Assembly (NCBI GenBank): GCA_030697825.1 | Contig: JAUYOW010000151.1 | Span: forward strand, 1 to 42,149 | Origin: Gemmatimonadales bacterium | GTDB lineage: Bacteria > Gemmatimonadota > Gemmatimonadetes > Gemmatimonadales > JACORV01 | DNA: 42,149 nt | Reading direction: 5' to 3' | In this document: piece by piece, positions 18,728-26,931 of the stretch | How positions within the stretch are numbered: the stretch's first letter is position 1 | Layout of the letters: each line of letters begins with the position of its first letter | Notes under the pieces: generated by a model | What the model was told of the DNA's origin: nothing | Databases searched by the model: none | The model's input: the letters and a program-made list of their open reading frames with translations, nothing else | Program-made: the position numbers and the translations under genes

Positions 18728-19415
18728 GGGTAGCGGTCTGCACGGGCTGGAGCAGCGCGTCGAGCTCGGCGGGAAGGTGGCCCTCGAACGAGGCCCAGAC
18801 GCGGTCGGCCGCCGCCAGCGCGCCGGCGTGGTGCGAGGTGGTCAGCATCACGCAGCCTGCTCCCAGCGCGCGGGCCGCGTAGAGTCCGGGCAGCGAGTCC
18901 TCGACGACGACGGCGCGGGGCGTCCCTGGCTCGCCGCATGGCGCGCCGAGTCGCGCGAGCGCGAGCCGGTAGCCCGCGGGGTCCGGCTTGGTGATGCCGA
19001 CGTCTTCGGCGCTCACGATGACCTCGACGACGTCCGAGATGCCCGCGCAGGCCAGCCCGAACTCGATCTCGCCGCGAAGCGCTCCGCTCGCGATCGCAAC
19101 CCGCCAGCGCGCGGCGGCGCGGCGCACGAAGCCGGTCACTCCGGGCACGATCGGCAGGTCGCGCGCAGCGAACGCCGCATAGCGCTCCGCCTTCCGGCCT
19201 ACCAGGCGTTTCGCGGTGCGCGGCTCCAGCGGGCGGTTCGCCCGCCGGTACGCTTCCCGGAACGAGGCGTGGTCGTCGAATCCGAGATAGTCGGCGTAAT
19301 AGGTGGGCTCGTCGAGGGTGAGCCCCTCATCGGACAGGACATCGCGGAAGGACGCGAAGTGCAGGGGTTCGTCGTTCACGACGACGCCGTTGAAGTCGAG
19401 CAGCAGAGCGTCCAT
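18720..19415 (-). CDS. HAD superfamily hydrolase, phosphoglycolate phosphatase-like
   Basis: A 231-residue HAD protein of the beta-phosphoglucomutase/phosphoglycolate phosphatase shape. Motif I is LLLDFNGVVVND, motif II is IASG, motif III Lys is in GITKPDP, and motif IV is VVVEDSLPG. The second acidic residue of motif I, normally Asp, is Asn, a variant seen in other family members too but one that could weaken phosphatase activity. ATG 19415 overlaps the preceding stop as ATGA. Next to glycolate oxidase genes a role in making glycolate from 2-phosphoglycolate is attractive but unproven. Confidence 0.88.
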   Translation of the reverse strand: MDALLLDFNGVVVNDEPLHFASFRDVLSDEGLTLDEPTYYADYLGFDDHASFREAYRRANRPLEPRTAKRLVGRKAERYAAFAARDLPIVPGVTGFVRRAAARWRVAIASGALRGEIEFGLACAGISDVVEVIVSAEDVGITKPDPAGYRLALARLGAPCGEPGTPRAVVVEDSLPGLYAARALGAGCVMLTTSHHAGALAAADRVWASFEGHLPAELDALLQPVQTATRV

Positions 19416-20296
19416 CACCCGAAGCGGCTCTCCAGCCAGTCGGCGATCACCGGCCACACTTCAGCACGCGCGGTGCTGGAGACCAGCAGCCGGTTGTGGT
19501 CGAAGTCCTCGGTGAAGCCCTCCGCGCGGCCGCAGTTCATGAAGGTCTTGTCGGCGCTGCCGAACTCGTTCACGAGGTCCTCGCAGATTGATGGCGGCGC
19601 GATCAGCCAGTCGCCACCGCCCGCGAGCGCGAGCACGGGAACCGTGATCCTCCGGCAACCGGCGAAGTAGTCGGTGCCGTCGTCGCCCACCCAGCGGCCG
19701 CGCAGGTTCCAGCGCAGCCACTGCTCCATGATGCCCGCATGCTCGTCTTCCGGCCCCAGCCCCAGAAGCCGCGCCGGGAACCGGCCCAGGGTGCGGGTGA
19801 CGGCCAGCACCGCCGCCGCCATCGGGTACTGCAGGATGCCCAGACCGGTGGGCGCGGGAGTGCCGGCGAGGACGAGACCCACGACGCTGCGCGCAAGATC
19901 GCTCCCCGCTCCCAGGAACGCGACGGCGATCACACCGCCGGCGCTGTGGCCCAGCCAGACGACCCGATCGCGGCCGGTTGCCTCGAGGACGCCACGCACC
20001 AGCGCCGGCGCGTCGCGCCGGATCCAGTCCTCGAAGTGCCACGCGCTGTTCCTCCCGGCCTCCCCCGAGCGGCCGTGGCCGCGCAGCTCCGCGACCCACG
20101 AGTCGAACCCGCGTTCGGCCAGCACCCGCGCCAGCCCGCGCTCGCTCTTCCCACCCATGAAGAAGTCGCGGTTCGAGAATGTGCCGTGCACCAGGAGTAC
20201 CGGCGGTGCGCCTCGCGGCCGCTCGGGAGACGCATGAAAGAGGGCCAGCTCCACGCCGTCGTCGGCGCGGGTGAGGATCGGCGCTACGTCCGTCAC
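19415..20296 (-). CDS. Alpha/beta hydrolase
   Basis: A 293-residue alpha/beta-hydrolase. The oxyanion region is VLLVHGTFSNRDFF, the nucleophile elbow GHSAGG (about residue 105) gives the serine, and a late FDHNRLLVS provides a likely histidine. A cap region around LGIL to GRW lies between. Start GTG 20296 overlaps the glcF stop by 4 bp (GTGA). No signal peptide; cytoplasmic esterase or lipase-like. It sits in the middle of the glycolate operon, but its substrate cannot be told from sequence. Confidence 0.88.
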   Translation of the reverse strand: MTDVAPILTRADDGVELALFHASPERPRGAPPVLLVHGTFSNRDFFMGGKSERGLARVLAERGFDSWVAELRGHGRSGEAGRNSAWHFEDWIRRDAPALVRGVLEATGRDRVVWLGHSAGGVIAVAFLGAGSDLARSVVGLVLAGTPAPTGLGILQYPMAAAVLAVTRTLGRFPARLLGLGPEDEHAGIMEQWLRWNLRGRWVGDDGTDYFAGCRRITVPVLALAGGGDWLIAPPSICEDLVNEFGSADKTFMNCGRAEGFTEDFDHNRLLVSSTARAEVWPVIADWLESRFG

Positions 20297-21666
20297 GTCG
20301 CGTAGGACCAATCGAGCAGCTCCACCGGGTGTCGCACCTCCACGTCGAGGCCGCGGAGCAGCGTGCCGGCGCCGATCTGCATGAGGCAACCGGGGTTCCC
20401 CGTGACGACGACGTCCGGGCGCGCCTTGCCTATCGCCTCGAGCTTCGCGCCAAGCACCTGGTTCGACAGCTCCGGCTCGACCAACGAATAGAGCCCGGCG
20501 CTGCCGCAGCACCGATCACTGCCGTCGAGGGGAACCTGGACGAGGTCGGGGATCGCGTCGAGGATGGCGCGGGGCGCCGCCGCGACCTTCTGCGCGTGCA
20601 GGAGATGGCAAGGCTCATCGTAGGCGACCCGCAACGGCAGCGGATTGCCGCGCCTGGGTCCGCGGTCCGCCAGCACCTCAGTGACGTCGCGCACCCGCGC
20701 GGCGAAGTCGTGAGCGCGGTCCTCGAGCGCTTCCCCGGTGAGCCACTCGCCATACGCCTTCAGCATGGCGCCACAACCGGCGCTGTTGGTCACCACCGTT
20801 ACGCCGGGTGCGGCGCCGTCGAACGCCCTCACGTTCTCGCGCGCCAGCTCGCGCGCCAGGTGCTGGTGGCCCGAGTGCGCGGCGAGCGCGCCGCAGCATA
20901 CCTGGCCGGGCACCTCGCTGGTCACGACGCCGTTCACCGCCAGCGTGCGGATGGTGGCGTCGTGCACGTGGCCGAAGAGGCCGTCCATGACGCAGCCGCG
21001 GAACAGCGCAACCTCGCGCGCGGCGTCGCCGGGGCCCGAGGTGCGCGGCGGCTCGGGTGCGGTATCTCCCGCGCTCCGGCCGTCGGACGGCACGCTCGGC
21101 GCCGGCCGTCGCGCGGCAGACGCCGCGACGCTCGCCGCCCCGCGACCGCTTCTCGTCGCCGCGAGCATCGCCAGCATCGAGGCGAGACGCGGGGCATCCG
21201 GTCCCGCACCGCGCGAGAGCACCTCCGGCAACCGGGTGGCTCGCGCGAGGCGTGAGAGCGCCCACATCGATCTCTGGCGCTCGGGTCGGGCGAGGAGCCA
21301 GAGCCCGGCGCGCACCAGCAAAGGAAGTGGCCGCGTGTGCGTGATCTCGGCCCGCGCGGCCTCGAGTGCCGGACCGAAGAGCACACCCGAGGGGCACACG
21401 CTCTCGCACGCCCGGCACCCGAGACAACGGTCGAGATGCGAGGCCATCTCCGGGTCGTCGGGCGGAAGCTCTCCGCGCTCCAGCGCGCGCATCAGCACGA
21501 TGCGCCCGCGCGGCGAGTCGCTCTCGTCCGAGGTGACCTCATAGGTGGGGCACGCCGGGAGGCAGAACCCGCAGTGCACGCACGCGTCGAGTCCGGCCCA
21601 GGCGTGCGCGTTGGCCCCCTGGCGCGCCGGTGAGATGGCCCGGTCCGTCCGTCCGTCCAGCTTCAT
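20293..21666 (-). CDS. glcF: Glycolate oxidase iron-sulfur subunit
   Basis: A 457-residue subunit of glycolate dehydrogenase. Two 4Fe-4S motifs are visible: CVHCGFCLPACP (about residues 29-40) and CLGCRACESVCP (about 84-95). Two CCG-type domains follow, with GQVCCGALAAHSGH and DRCCGSAGLYSL. Between them a low-complexity Ala/Pro/Ser linker (about 175-210) is longer than usual. ATG 21666 overlaps the glcE stop as ATGA. It passes electrons from GlcD/E flavin to the quinone pool. Confidence 0.95.
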   Translation of the reverse strand: MKLDGRTDRAISPARQGANAHAWAGLDACVHCGFCLPACPTYEVTSDESDSPRGRIVLMRALERGELPPDDPEMASHLDRCLGCRACESVCPSGVLFGPALEAARAEITHTRPLPLLVRAGLWLLARPERQRSMWALSRLARATRLPEVLSRGAGPDAPRLASMLAMLAATRSGRGAASVAASAARRPAPSVPSDGRSAGDTAPEPPRTSGPGDAAREVALFRGCVMDGLFGHVHDATIRTLAVNGVVTSEVPGQVCCGALAAHSGHQHLARELARENVRAFDGAAPGVTVVTNSAGCGAMLKAYGEWLTGEALEDRAHDFAARVRDVTEVLADRGPRRGNPLPLRVAYDEPCHLLHAQKVAAAPRAILDAIPDLVQVPLDGSDRCCGSAGLYSLVEPELSNQVLGAKLEAIGKARPDVVVTGNPGCLMQIGAGTLLRGLDVEVRHPVELLDWSYAT

Positions 21667-22817
21667 GCGACCAGCGGCACCGCGAACACGCCGTTCGGAT
21701 CGAACGTCGCGCGCAGCGCGTCGGTGAGCTGCCGCACGCCGGGCGCGAGCGCGCCCCATACGCCCGCGGCCTCGCGAGTGGGCGCGTCCGCGCGCTCCAG
21801 TGTGACCGGCCAGCCTCGGCCGGCCAGGGCCGCGCGCAGCGCGTGGACGACGGCAGGCGCCACGCTTCCCGCGCCCACGCGCACCGTGCCGCGTGGCACC
21901 GTGACGCTGATGCCGAGGAGGTCGCCAAGATGCGCCCCCGCGAGCGCCACAGCGTCGCCCCACGACGCCGGATCGGAGCCGATGCGGAGGACAACGGGCC
22001 AGCTTCCGACCATTCCCTGCCACTCCGCCCAAGGGGTAGGGTGTAGGGTGTGGGGTGGGGGCGTGATCTCGCGGCAGTCATGCAGCGCCGTCACGGTTCG
22101 GGCCGCGGCGTCGAGCTCCTCTTCCACGCCGCGGGCGGTCCCGATGGCGCGCAGCGCAAGCACCCAGGCGCGGTCGTACCCGACCGCCGCGGAGAGCGGC
22201 GGACTAGTCACCTCGAAGGCGGCGGTAGCAGTCCCGGAGCCGAGCAGTCGAGCGGTGGCTGCGGCGACCGCGGCGAGGGAGCCCGACCACGCGCGCGTCG
22301 CATCCGCCTCGGCGCGGGCGCGCAGGCGCAGGTTAATCTCGGTGATGACTCCGAATCCCCCGTGTCCGCCGATCACGACCTTGGCGAGGTCGAACCCGGC
22401 TACGTTCTTCACCACTCTCCCCCCGATCCGCACCGTGGTCCCGTTGCCCGCCACCACGGTCATCCCGAGAACCTGGTCGCGCGGGGGACCGTAGCCGGCG
22501 GCGAGCGGTCCGCCGCCGCCCGCGGCGAGAGCGCCGCCGAGCGTGCGCCCGGAGATGCCGGGCGGATCGAGCGCCAGCCACGCCCCCTGTTCGGCGAGCC
22601 GCGCTCCCAGCTGGTCGAGCGGACATCCGGCGCCCGCGGTTGCGACGAGGTCGGCGACGTCGAAACGGGACAGGGCGTCGAAGGGCCTGAGATCGAGCAG
22701 GGAAGCGTCGCGAGGCGCGTCCGGCCACCAGGATCCGGCCCCGCGCGGGAAGAGGCGGCGGCCGGCGGCGGCCGCCTCGCGGACTTGCTCCGCTACGCCG
22801 TCGGGTTCGGCGCGCAT
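21663..22817 (-). CDS. glcE: Glycolate oxidase FAD-binding subunit
   Basis: A 384-residue FAD-binding protein related to GlcD. The flavin-binding part contains FPRGAGSWW, PGISGRTLGGALAAGGGGP and GGRVVKNVAGFDLAKVVIG. The C-terminal end is VPLVA. In the middle, EITPPPHTLHPTPWAEWQ is encoded by a CCCTACA-type low-complexity tract that looks like an inserted repeat. ATG 22817 begins MRAEPDGVAEQV and overlaps the small upstream gene by 25 bp. Confidence 0.92.
   Translation of the reverse strand: MRAEPDGVAEQVREAAAAGRRLFPRGAGSWWPDAPRDASLLDLRPFDALSRFDVADLVATAGAGCPLDQLGARLAEQGAWLALDPPGISGRTLGGALAAGGGGPLAAGYGPPRDQVLGMTVVAGNGTTVRIGGRVVKNVAGFDLAKVVIGGHGGFGVITEINLRLRARAEADATRAWSGSLAAVAAATARLLGSGTATAAFEVTSPPLSAAVGYDRAWVLALRAIGTARGVEEELDAAARTVTALHDCREITPPPHTLHPTPWAEWQGMVGSWPVVLRIGSDPASWGDAVALAGAHLGDLLGISVTVPRGTVRVGAGSVAPAVVHALRAALAGRGWPVTLERADAPTREAAGVWGALAPGVRQLTDALRATFDPNGVFAVPLVA
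22033..22061. repeat. G-rich GGGTGTA/GGGTG tract inside glcE
   Basis: The plus strand reads GGGGTAGGGTGTAGGGTG followed by TGGGGTGGGGG. The minus strand codes the proline- and histidine-rich insert of GlcE. The spaced G runs could also form a quadruplex on the non-coding strand. Confidence 0.7.
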
Positions 22818-23185
22818 CGTACCAGCTCGGCCCGCACGGCCGCGACGAAGGTCTTCGCCTCTTCGATCAGCGGACGGGCGTCCTCGGGTCGCCACCCCGC
22901 GAAGCTGCGCTGATCGAGCGTCATCTCGAAGAGGGTCGCGAAGCCGCTTGGCAACTCGGTGCGCACCATTCGGGTGTAGTCGGAGAGTGAGCGCTGCTGG
23001 TGCCACGGTTCGTCCCCCAGCCACACCTTGACCATCGCGGCGCCCATCACTCCGGGGTACGCCGCCTCGATCGCGCGACCGCCCGTGCCCCCGTCGAGAT
23101 GGCGCTGTGCCGCTGACATCCGTCGATCCGCGTCCGCGAGCTGCCCCTCCATCTGTGCCATCCAGCGAGTCGGGATGGCGCTCAC
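22793..23185 (-). CDS. Small protein of unknown function between glcD and glcE, possibly HEPN-like
   Basis: A 130-residue protein. I choose GTG 23185, which overlaps the glcD stop as GTGA; an ATG at 23215 is the other option. The protein is mostly helical: ADADRRMSAAQRHL, EAAYPGVMGAAMVKVWLG and a C-terminal IEEAKTFVAAVRAELV. This layout, and especially the last helix, resembles HEPN proteins, but the RxxxxH catalytic motif is not seen. Its place inside the glycolate operon suggests a helper of the enzyme. Identification is weak; existence as a gene is well supported by the overlaps on both sides. Confidence 0.7.
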   Translation of the reverse strand: MSAIPTRWMAQMEGQLADADRRMSAAQRHLDGGTGGRAIEAAYPGVMGAAMVKVWLGDEPWHQQRSLSDYTRMVRTELPSGFATLFEMTLDQRSFAGWRPEDARPLIEEAKTFVAAVRAELVRCAPNPTA

Positions 23186-24606
23186 GAGTCGCTCCAGGGC
23201 CGCCACTCGCGACACTGCGCGGTCGGGATGACCTTGCCCCGGTTGGCCCGGGCTTCCGGATCGAACGCGCGGCGCGCCGCGGCCATGAGGCCGAGCTCGT
23301 CAGGCCCGAAGACGAGCGGCATGTAGCGCAGCTTGTCTATTCCGACGCCGTGCTCGCCGGTGATGGAGCCGCCCGCCGTGACGCACACTTTCATGATCTC
23401 GCCGCTCGCCGCCTCGACGCGGGCCAACTCGTCGGGGTCGCTCGCATCGAAGGTCAGATTGGGGTGCAGGTTGCCGTCTCCAGCGTGAAAGACGTTGCTC
23501 ACGCGCAGCCGGTGCCGCGCCGCGATGGCCGCGATCGCCTCGAGCACGTCGGGCAAAGCGGTCCGGGGCACCACCGCGTCCTGCACCACCAGGTCGGCGC
23601 TGGCGCGGCCCATGGCGCCGAACGCCTTCTTGCGCCCCTGCCAGAGCCGCTCGCGCTCGGCGGAAGTCGTCGCCTTGCGCACGTCGCGCGCGCCCGAGGC
23701 GCGGCAGATCGCCTCCGCGTGCGTGGCCTCCGCTTCCGCGCCGCCCGGCCGGCCATCCACCTCGACGAGGAGCACCGCGGCGGCATCCGTCGGGTACCCC
23801 GCGGCGTAGATCGATGACTCGACCAGCTGGATCGTGCTCTGGTCCATCATCTCGAGCGCCGCCGGGACGATGCCGGCCGCGATGATGTTCGACACCGCCT
23901 CACCCGCCGCGCGCAGCGAAGTGAAGTCCGCGAGCAGCGTCCGGATCGACGCCGGGATCGGCACGAGGCGCACCGTGATCTCCGTCGCGATGCCGAACAT
24001 CCCCTCGCTGCCCACGAAGAGGCCGACCAGGTCCGGTCCCCACGGCTCCCCCGCCGCGCTCCCCAGCCGCACCAGCTCGCCGGACGGGAGCGCGACCTCG
24101 AGGGAGAGGACGTGGTTCGTCGTTACCCCGTACTTGAGGCAGTGCGGCCCGCCCGCGTTCTCCGCCACATTACCGCCGATCGTGCAGGCTGACTGACTCG
24201 AGGGATCGGGCGCGTACATCAGGTCGAATGGAGCCGCGGCACGGGACAACGTGGCGTTCACCACCCCGGGTTCGACGACCGCGCGGCGGTTGGCGGGGTC
24301 GATCGAGCGGATCTTCCCCAGCCGCGTCAGGGTGATCAGGACCTCGGGCGCCTCGGCCAGCGCCCCGCCCGAGAGGCCCGTCCCAGCGCCCCGGGCCACG
24401 AATGGCACGCCTCGCGCGGCAAGAAGCCTCAGCACCGCGCACACTTCGGCCGTGGAGCCCGGGAAGACGACCACCCCGGGCGTGCGCCGGTGCGTCGGCA
24501 GGCCGTCGGCCGAGAAGGTCGCGAGCTCGGCGCGGGCGGTGCGCACGTAACGCTCCCCGACGATCGCGGCGAGCGCGTCGGGGACCGAGGTGGCGGCAGT
24601 CAACAT
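23182..24606 (-). CDS. glcD: Glycolate oxidase subunit GlcD (FAD-linked oxidase)
   Basis: A 474-residue flavoprotein that oxidises glycolate or a related 2-hydroxyacid such as lactate. The FAD-binding domain has GVPFVARGAGTGLSGGA, PDPSSQSACTIGGNVAENAG and GSEGMFGIATEITVRL. The substrate domain has the metal/His motifs VFHAGDGNLHPN and GSITGEHGVG. Start ATG 24606 begins MLTAATSVPDALAAIVG. It is the first gene of an eight-gene minus-strand run. Only 26 bp separate it from the divergent phosphodiester glycosidase-like gene, so both promoters must be very short or overlap the coding ends. D-lactate dehydrogenase is the alternative reading, but the glcE and glcF partners favour glycolate. Confidence 0.95.
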   Translation of the reverse strand: MLTAATSVPDALAAIVGERYVRTARAELATFSADGLPTHRRTPGVVVFPGSTAEVCAVLRLLAARGVPFVARGAGTGLSGGALAEAPEVLITLTRLGKIRSIDPANRRAVVEPGVVNATLSRAAAPFDLMYAPDPSSQSACTIGGNVAENAGGPHCLKYGVTTNHVLSLEVALPSGELVRLGSAAGEPWGPDLVGLFVGSEGMFGIATEITVRLVPIPASIRTLLADFTSLRAAGEAVSNIIAAGIVPAALEMMDQSTIQLVESSIYAAGYPTDAAAVLLVEVDGRPGGAEAEATHAEAICRASGARDVRKATTSAERERLWQGRKKAFGAMGRASADLVVQDAVVPRTALPDVLEAIAAIAARHRLRVSNVFHAGDGNLHPNLTFDASDPDELARVEAASGEIMKVCVTAGGSITGEHGVGIDKLRYMPLVFGPDELGLMAAARRAFDPEARANRGKVIPTAQCREWRPWSDS

Positions 24607-24632
24607 CCAGACAATCTAGCTATTTTGTCAGG

Positions 24633-25502
24633 GTGTTCGCCGCCGTCGTCGCCGCGTTGCTCCAGGCGCAGTCACCCGCGCCGGCCCTCGAGGTGCGCAT
24701 CGCCGGGGCCTGGATCGGATGGCCGAACTACGCCCCCGGCGCGGCCGTGGCGCGGCCCGGCCTGCTCGATGCCGCCATCGCCTGGGAGGACAGCGCCGAC
24801 GGCCTAGTCACCGGCAGCTTCGTGGTGCGTACCGCGGAAGGAGCACTGCGCAACAGCGTGGCAGTGGTCGAACTCGACCCGCGCCGGTTCCGGTTCGATC
24901 TCGCCCTGCTGCCGCCCGACGGCCGCCGCAGCGCCGCCGATCATCTCGCCGCCGACAGCACGCTGGTGCTGGTATCCAACACCGGGCTGTTCCGGGTCAA
25001 CGGCACTCCGCAGGGGCTGGTGATGCTCGATGGCCGTCGTCGCGGCGCGCTGGCCGGCTGGCTCGACGCCGTCGTGGTGCTCGACAGCGCCGGGGTGCAT
25101 GTCACGGACATCGCGACCGCGGCGCGGGAAATGCCGCCGGGTTCGTCGGGATTCCAGACCCTGCCGTTCCTGGTGCGCGACCAGCGCGTGGTGTTCGGGT
25201 GGACCAACGGGCTGAAGCTCTCGCGCACCCATCGTGACCGCCGCATCACCCTGTGCCTGAATCCGGGGCGGATCCGCCTGTTCCTCAGCAACTTCGAGGT
25301 GTTCGGGGCGACGGCGGGCCGGGTGCCCATCGGGCTCACCATCCCCGAGCAGGCGCTGATCGCCGCGGGGATGGGGTGCGCCGAGGCCGTGGCGCTCGAC
25401 GGCGGCATCAGCTCGCAGATCGCCATCCGGGTGGGGAAACGCGTGGTGCGATGGCCCGGGTGGCGCCGCGTGCCCTTGATGTTGCAGGTCCGCAGGCGAT
25501 AG
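24633..25502 (+). CDS. Phosphodiester glycosidase family protein (NAGPA/DUF2233-like)
   Basis: A protein of about 289 residues. The C-terminal motif CAEAVALDGGISSQIAIR matches the LDGGGSS signature of the NAGPA/DUF2233 family, enzymes that remove phosphodiester-linked sugars. Earlier family features are LVSNTGLFRVNGTPQGLV and the strand-rich core. I start at GTG 24633 because it gives a short hydrophobic N-terminus (FAAVVAALLQAQ), likely a signal peptide; the frame is open upstream but antisense to glcD. A TATTTT box only six bases before the GTG would give a leaderless message. Substrate unknown. Confidence 0.8.
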   Translation: MFAAVVAALLQAQSPAPALEVRIAGAWIGWPNYAPGAAVARPGLLDAAIAWEDSADGLVTGSFVVRTAEGALRNSVAVVELDPRRFRFDLALLPPDGRRSAADHLAADSTLVLVSNTGLFRVNGTPQGLVMLDGRRRGALAGWLDAVVVLDSAGVHVTDIATAAREMPPGSSGFQTLPFLVRDQRVVFGWTNGLKLSRTHRDRRITLCLNPGRIRLFLSNFEVFGATAGRVPIGLTIPEQALIAAGMGCAEAVALDGGISSQIAIRVGKRVVRWPGWRRVPLMLQVRRR

Positions 25503-25533
25503 GCTTTGGCAGGCACATCTTCCCGGAGGCACC

Positions 25534-26856
25534 ATGCGCGTCCGTCTGCCGTTCCTCGCCGCCGCTCTGGCCGTGCTCGCCGCACCGGCCCACGCCCAGA
25601 GCTACCGCGCCATGTGGGGTCCGGGGCCTAACGACATTTGGGCCGTCGGCGGCGCCGGCCTGGTGGCGCATTTCGACGGCCGCGCCTGGAGCCAGCGGCC
25701 GACCGGCTACCAGGCCGACCTCAACGCCGTCTGGGGTGCGGCTCCCAACGACGTCTGGGCGGTGGGCGAGAGCGGCGCGGTCTTCCACTGGAACGGCTCG
25801 GCGTGGCAGGTCACGCGTCTGGGCGAGCATGACTGGGTCTCCATCGGCGGCTGCGCGGCCAACGACGTGTGGATGGTGGGGCAGTCGGAGGACGAGGACG
25901 AGGCGCCCACGCTCCTGCACTGGAACGGCAGCGCCTGGAGCGCCGAGCGGCTCAGCATCCCCTTCCGCGCCGCGGGCATCGCGCTGGCGTGTCCCGACGT
26001 CTGGATCGCCGGCGCCACGTACTTCGATCCGCGTCCCGACCAGCGCCGCAACGCCGGCGTGCTGATGCGGCGCAGCGGCGGCTCCTGGACCATGACCGGC
26101 TGGAACGGCCGCGACATGACGGACCCCGTGGTCGGCGGGGCGTCCTGGACCAGCATCGCACTGGGCGGCGGCTCGACCCTGCTGGCCGGCGTCGGCGACA
26201 ACGGGCCGGTCGCCATCGTGTCGGGCCGCACCGGGGGCTGGCGTCCCCTCCCGGCGCTGTCGGTCCCGGGGGTCGAGCGCGACGGCTACCGCTTCATCCT
26301 CGCCGCCGATGGCACGCCGGTCGCCGTATTCGAGAAGGGGTTCGCCCGGCTGGTGAACGGGCAGTGGGCCGTGACCGCGGCGGGTGACGTCGGCAACGGC
26401 GACAGGTCGGACTCCACCGAGGCGGAGGAGGAGGCGGAGATGGAGCGGCTGGGTCGGCAGCTGACGGCCGACATCGCCGCCGGCCGGCAGCCTTCACAGG
26501 ACGTGATCCGCCGCATGAGCGAGCTCACGCAGGGGATGCAGCAGGTGGTTCAGCGGTCCGCGGCCGCTGGCTTGCGGGCCGAGTTGCTGGCCTTCGGGAG
26601 CCGCGCGGCGGCCTGGCCCACGGTCGGCGGCGACTTCTACGTCGCCGGGGCGAAGATCTTCCGGGTCCGCGGCAACGAGTCGGAGGTCGTGTACGAGGTG
26701 AGGTGCCGCGCCTGCTATTCGGGCCAGCAGCTCCCGCCGGCCACGGCCGCGCCGTCGGCCCCGGCCGCGGCCCCCTCGGCCCCGACACCGTCGCTGCCCG
26801 GGAAGGGCCGCCTGCCGCGCTTGCCGCGCTTGCCGCGCCTGCCCGGCCGGCCGTAG
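25534..26856 (+). CDS. Secreted beta-propeller-like protein with Pro-rich tail
   Basis: A 440-residue exported protein: signal peptide 1-22 (APAHAQ), then repeated blades with the pattern PNDIWAVGGAGLVAHFDG and PNDVWAVGESGAVFHWNG and two or three weaker copies, similar to repeats found in secreted propellers of myxobacteria and related groups. A charged helical segment (STEAEEEAEMERLGRQL, about residues 290-345) follows, then a last strand region with a CRACYS motif and an Ala/Pro-rich end finishing in three PRL repeats. A good ribosome site (GGAGG) lies four bases before ATG. A terminator follows. Possibly surface-located; role unknown. Confidence 0.85.
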   Translation: MRVRLPFLAAALAVLAAPAHAQSYRAMWGPGPNDIWAVGGAGLVAHFDGRAWSQRPTGYQADLNAVWGAAPNDVWAVGESGAVFHWNGSAWQVTRLGEHDWVSIGGCAANDVWMVGQSEDEDEAPTLLHWNGSAWSAERLSIPFRAAGIALACPDVWIAGATYFDPRPDQRRNAGVLMRRSGGSWTMTGWNGRDMTDPVVGGASWTSIALGGGSTLLAGVGDNGPVAIVSGRTGGWRPLPALSVPGVERDGYRFILAADGTPVAVFEKGFARLVNGQWAVTAAGDVGNGDRSDSTEAEEEAEMERLGRQLTADIAAGRQPSQDVIRRMSELTQGMQQVVQRSAAAGLRAELLAFGSRAAAWPTVGGDFYVAGAKIFRVRGNESEVVYEVRCRACYSGQQLPPATAAPSAPAAAPSAPTPSLPGKGRLPRLPRLPRLPGRP

Positions 26857-26879
26857 CGACCCGGTCGGGGGAAACGCGA

Positions 26880-26907
26880 ACGGGCGGTCCCTCGCGGGGC
26901 CGCCCGT
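26880..26907. terminator. Terminator hairpin between propeller gene and sigma factor gene
   Basis: ACGGGCGG (26880-26887) pairs with CCGCCCGT (26900-26907), extended by CCC/GGG inside, with a 4-5 base loop. It lies between convergent genes and probably serves both. Confidence 0.65.
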
Positions 26908-26931
26908 CGTGGTTGCGAAGCTCCGCGTCGG

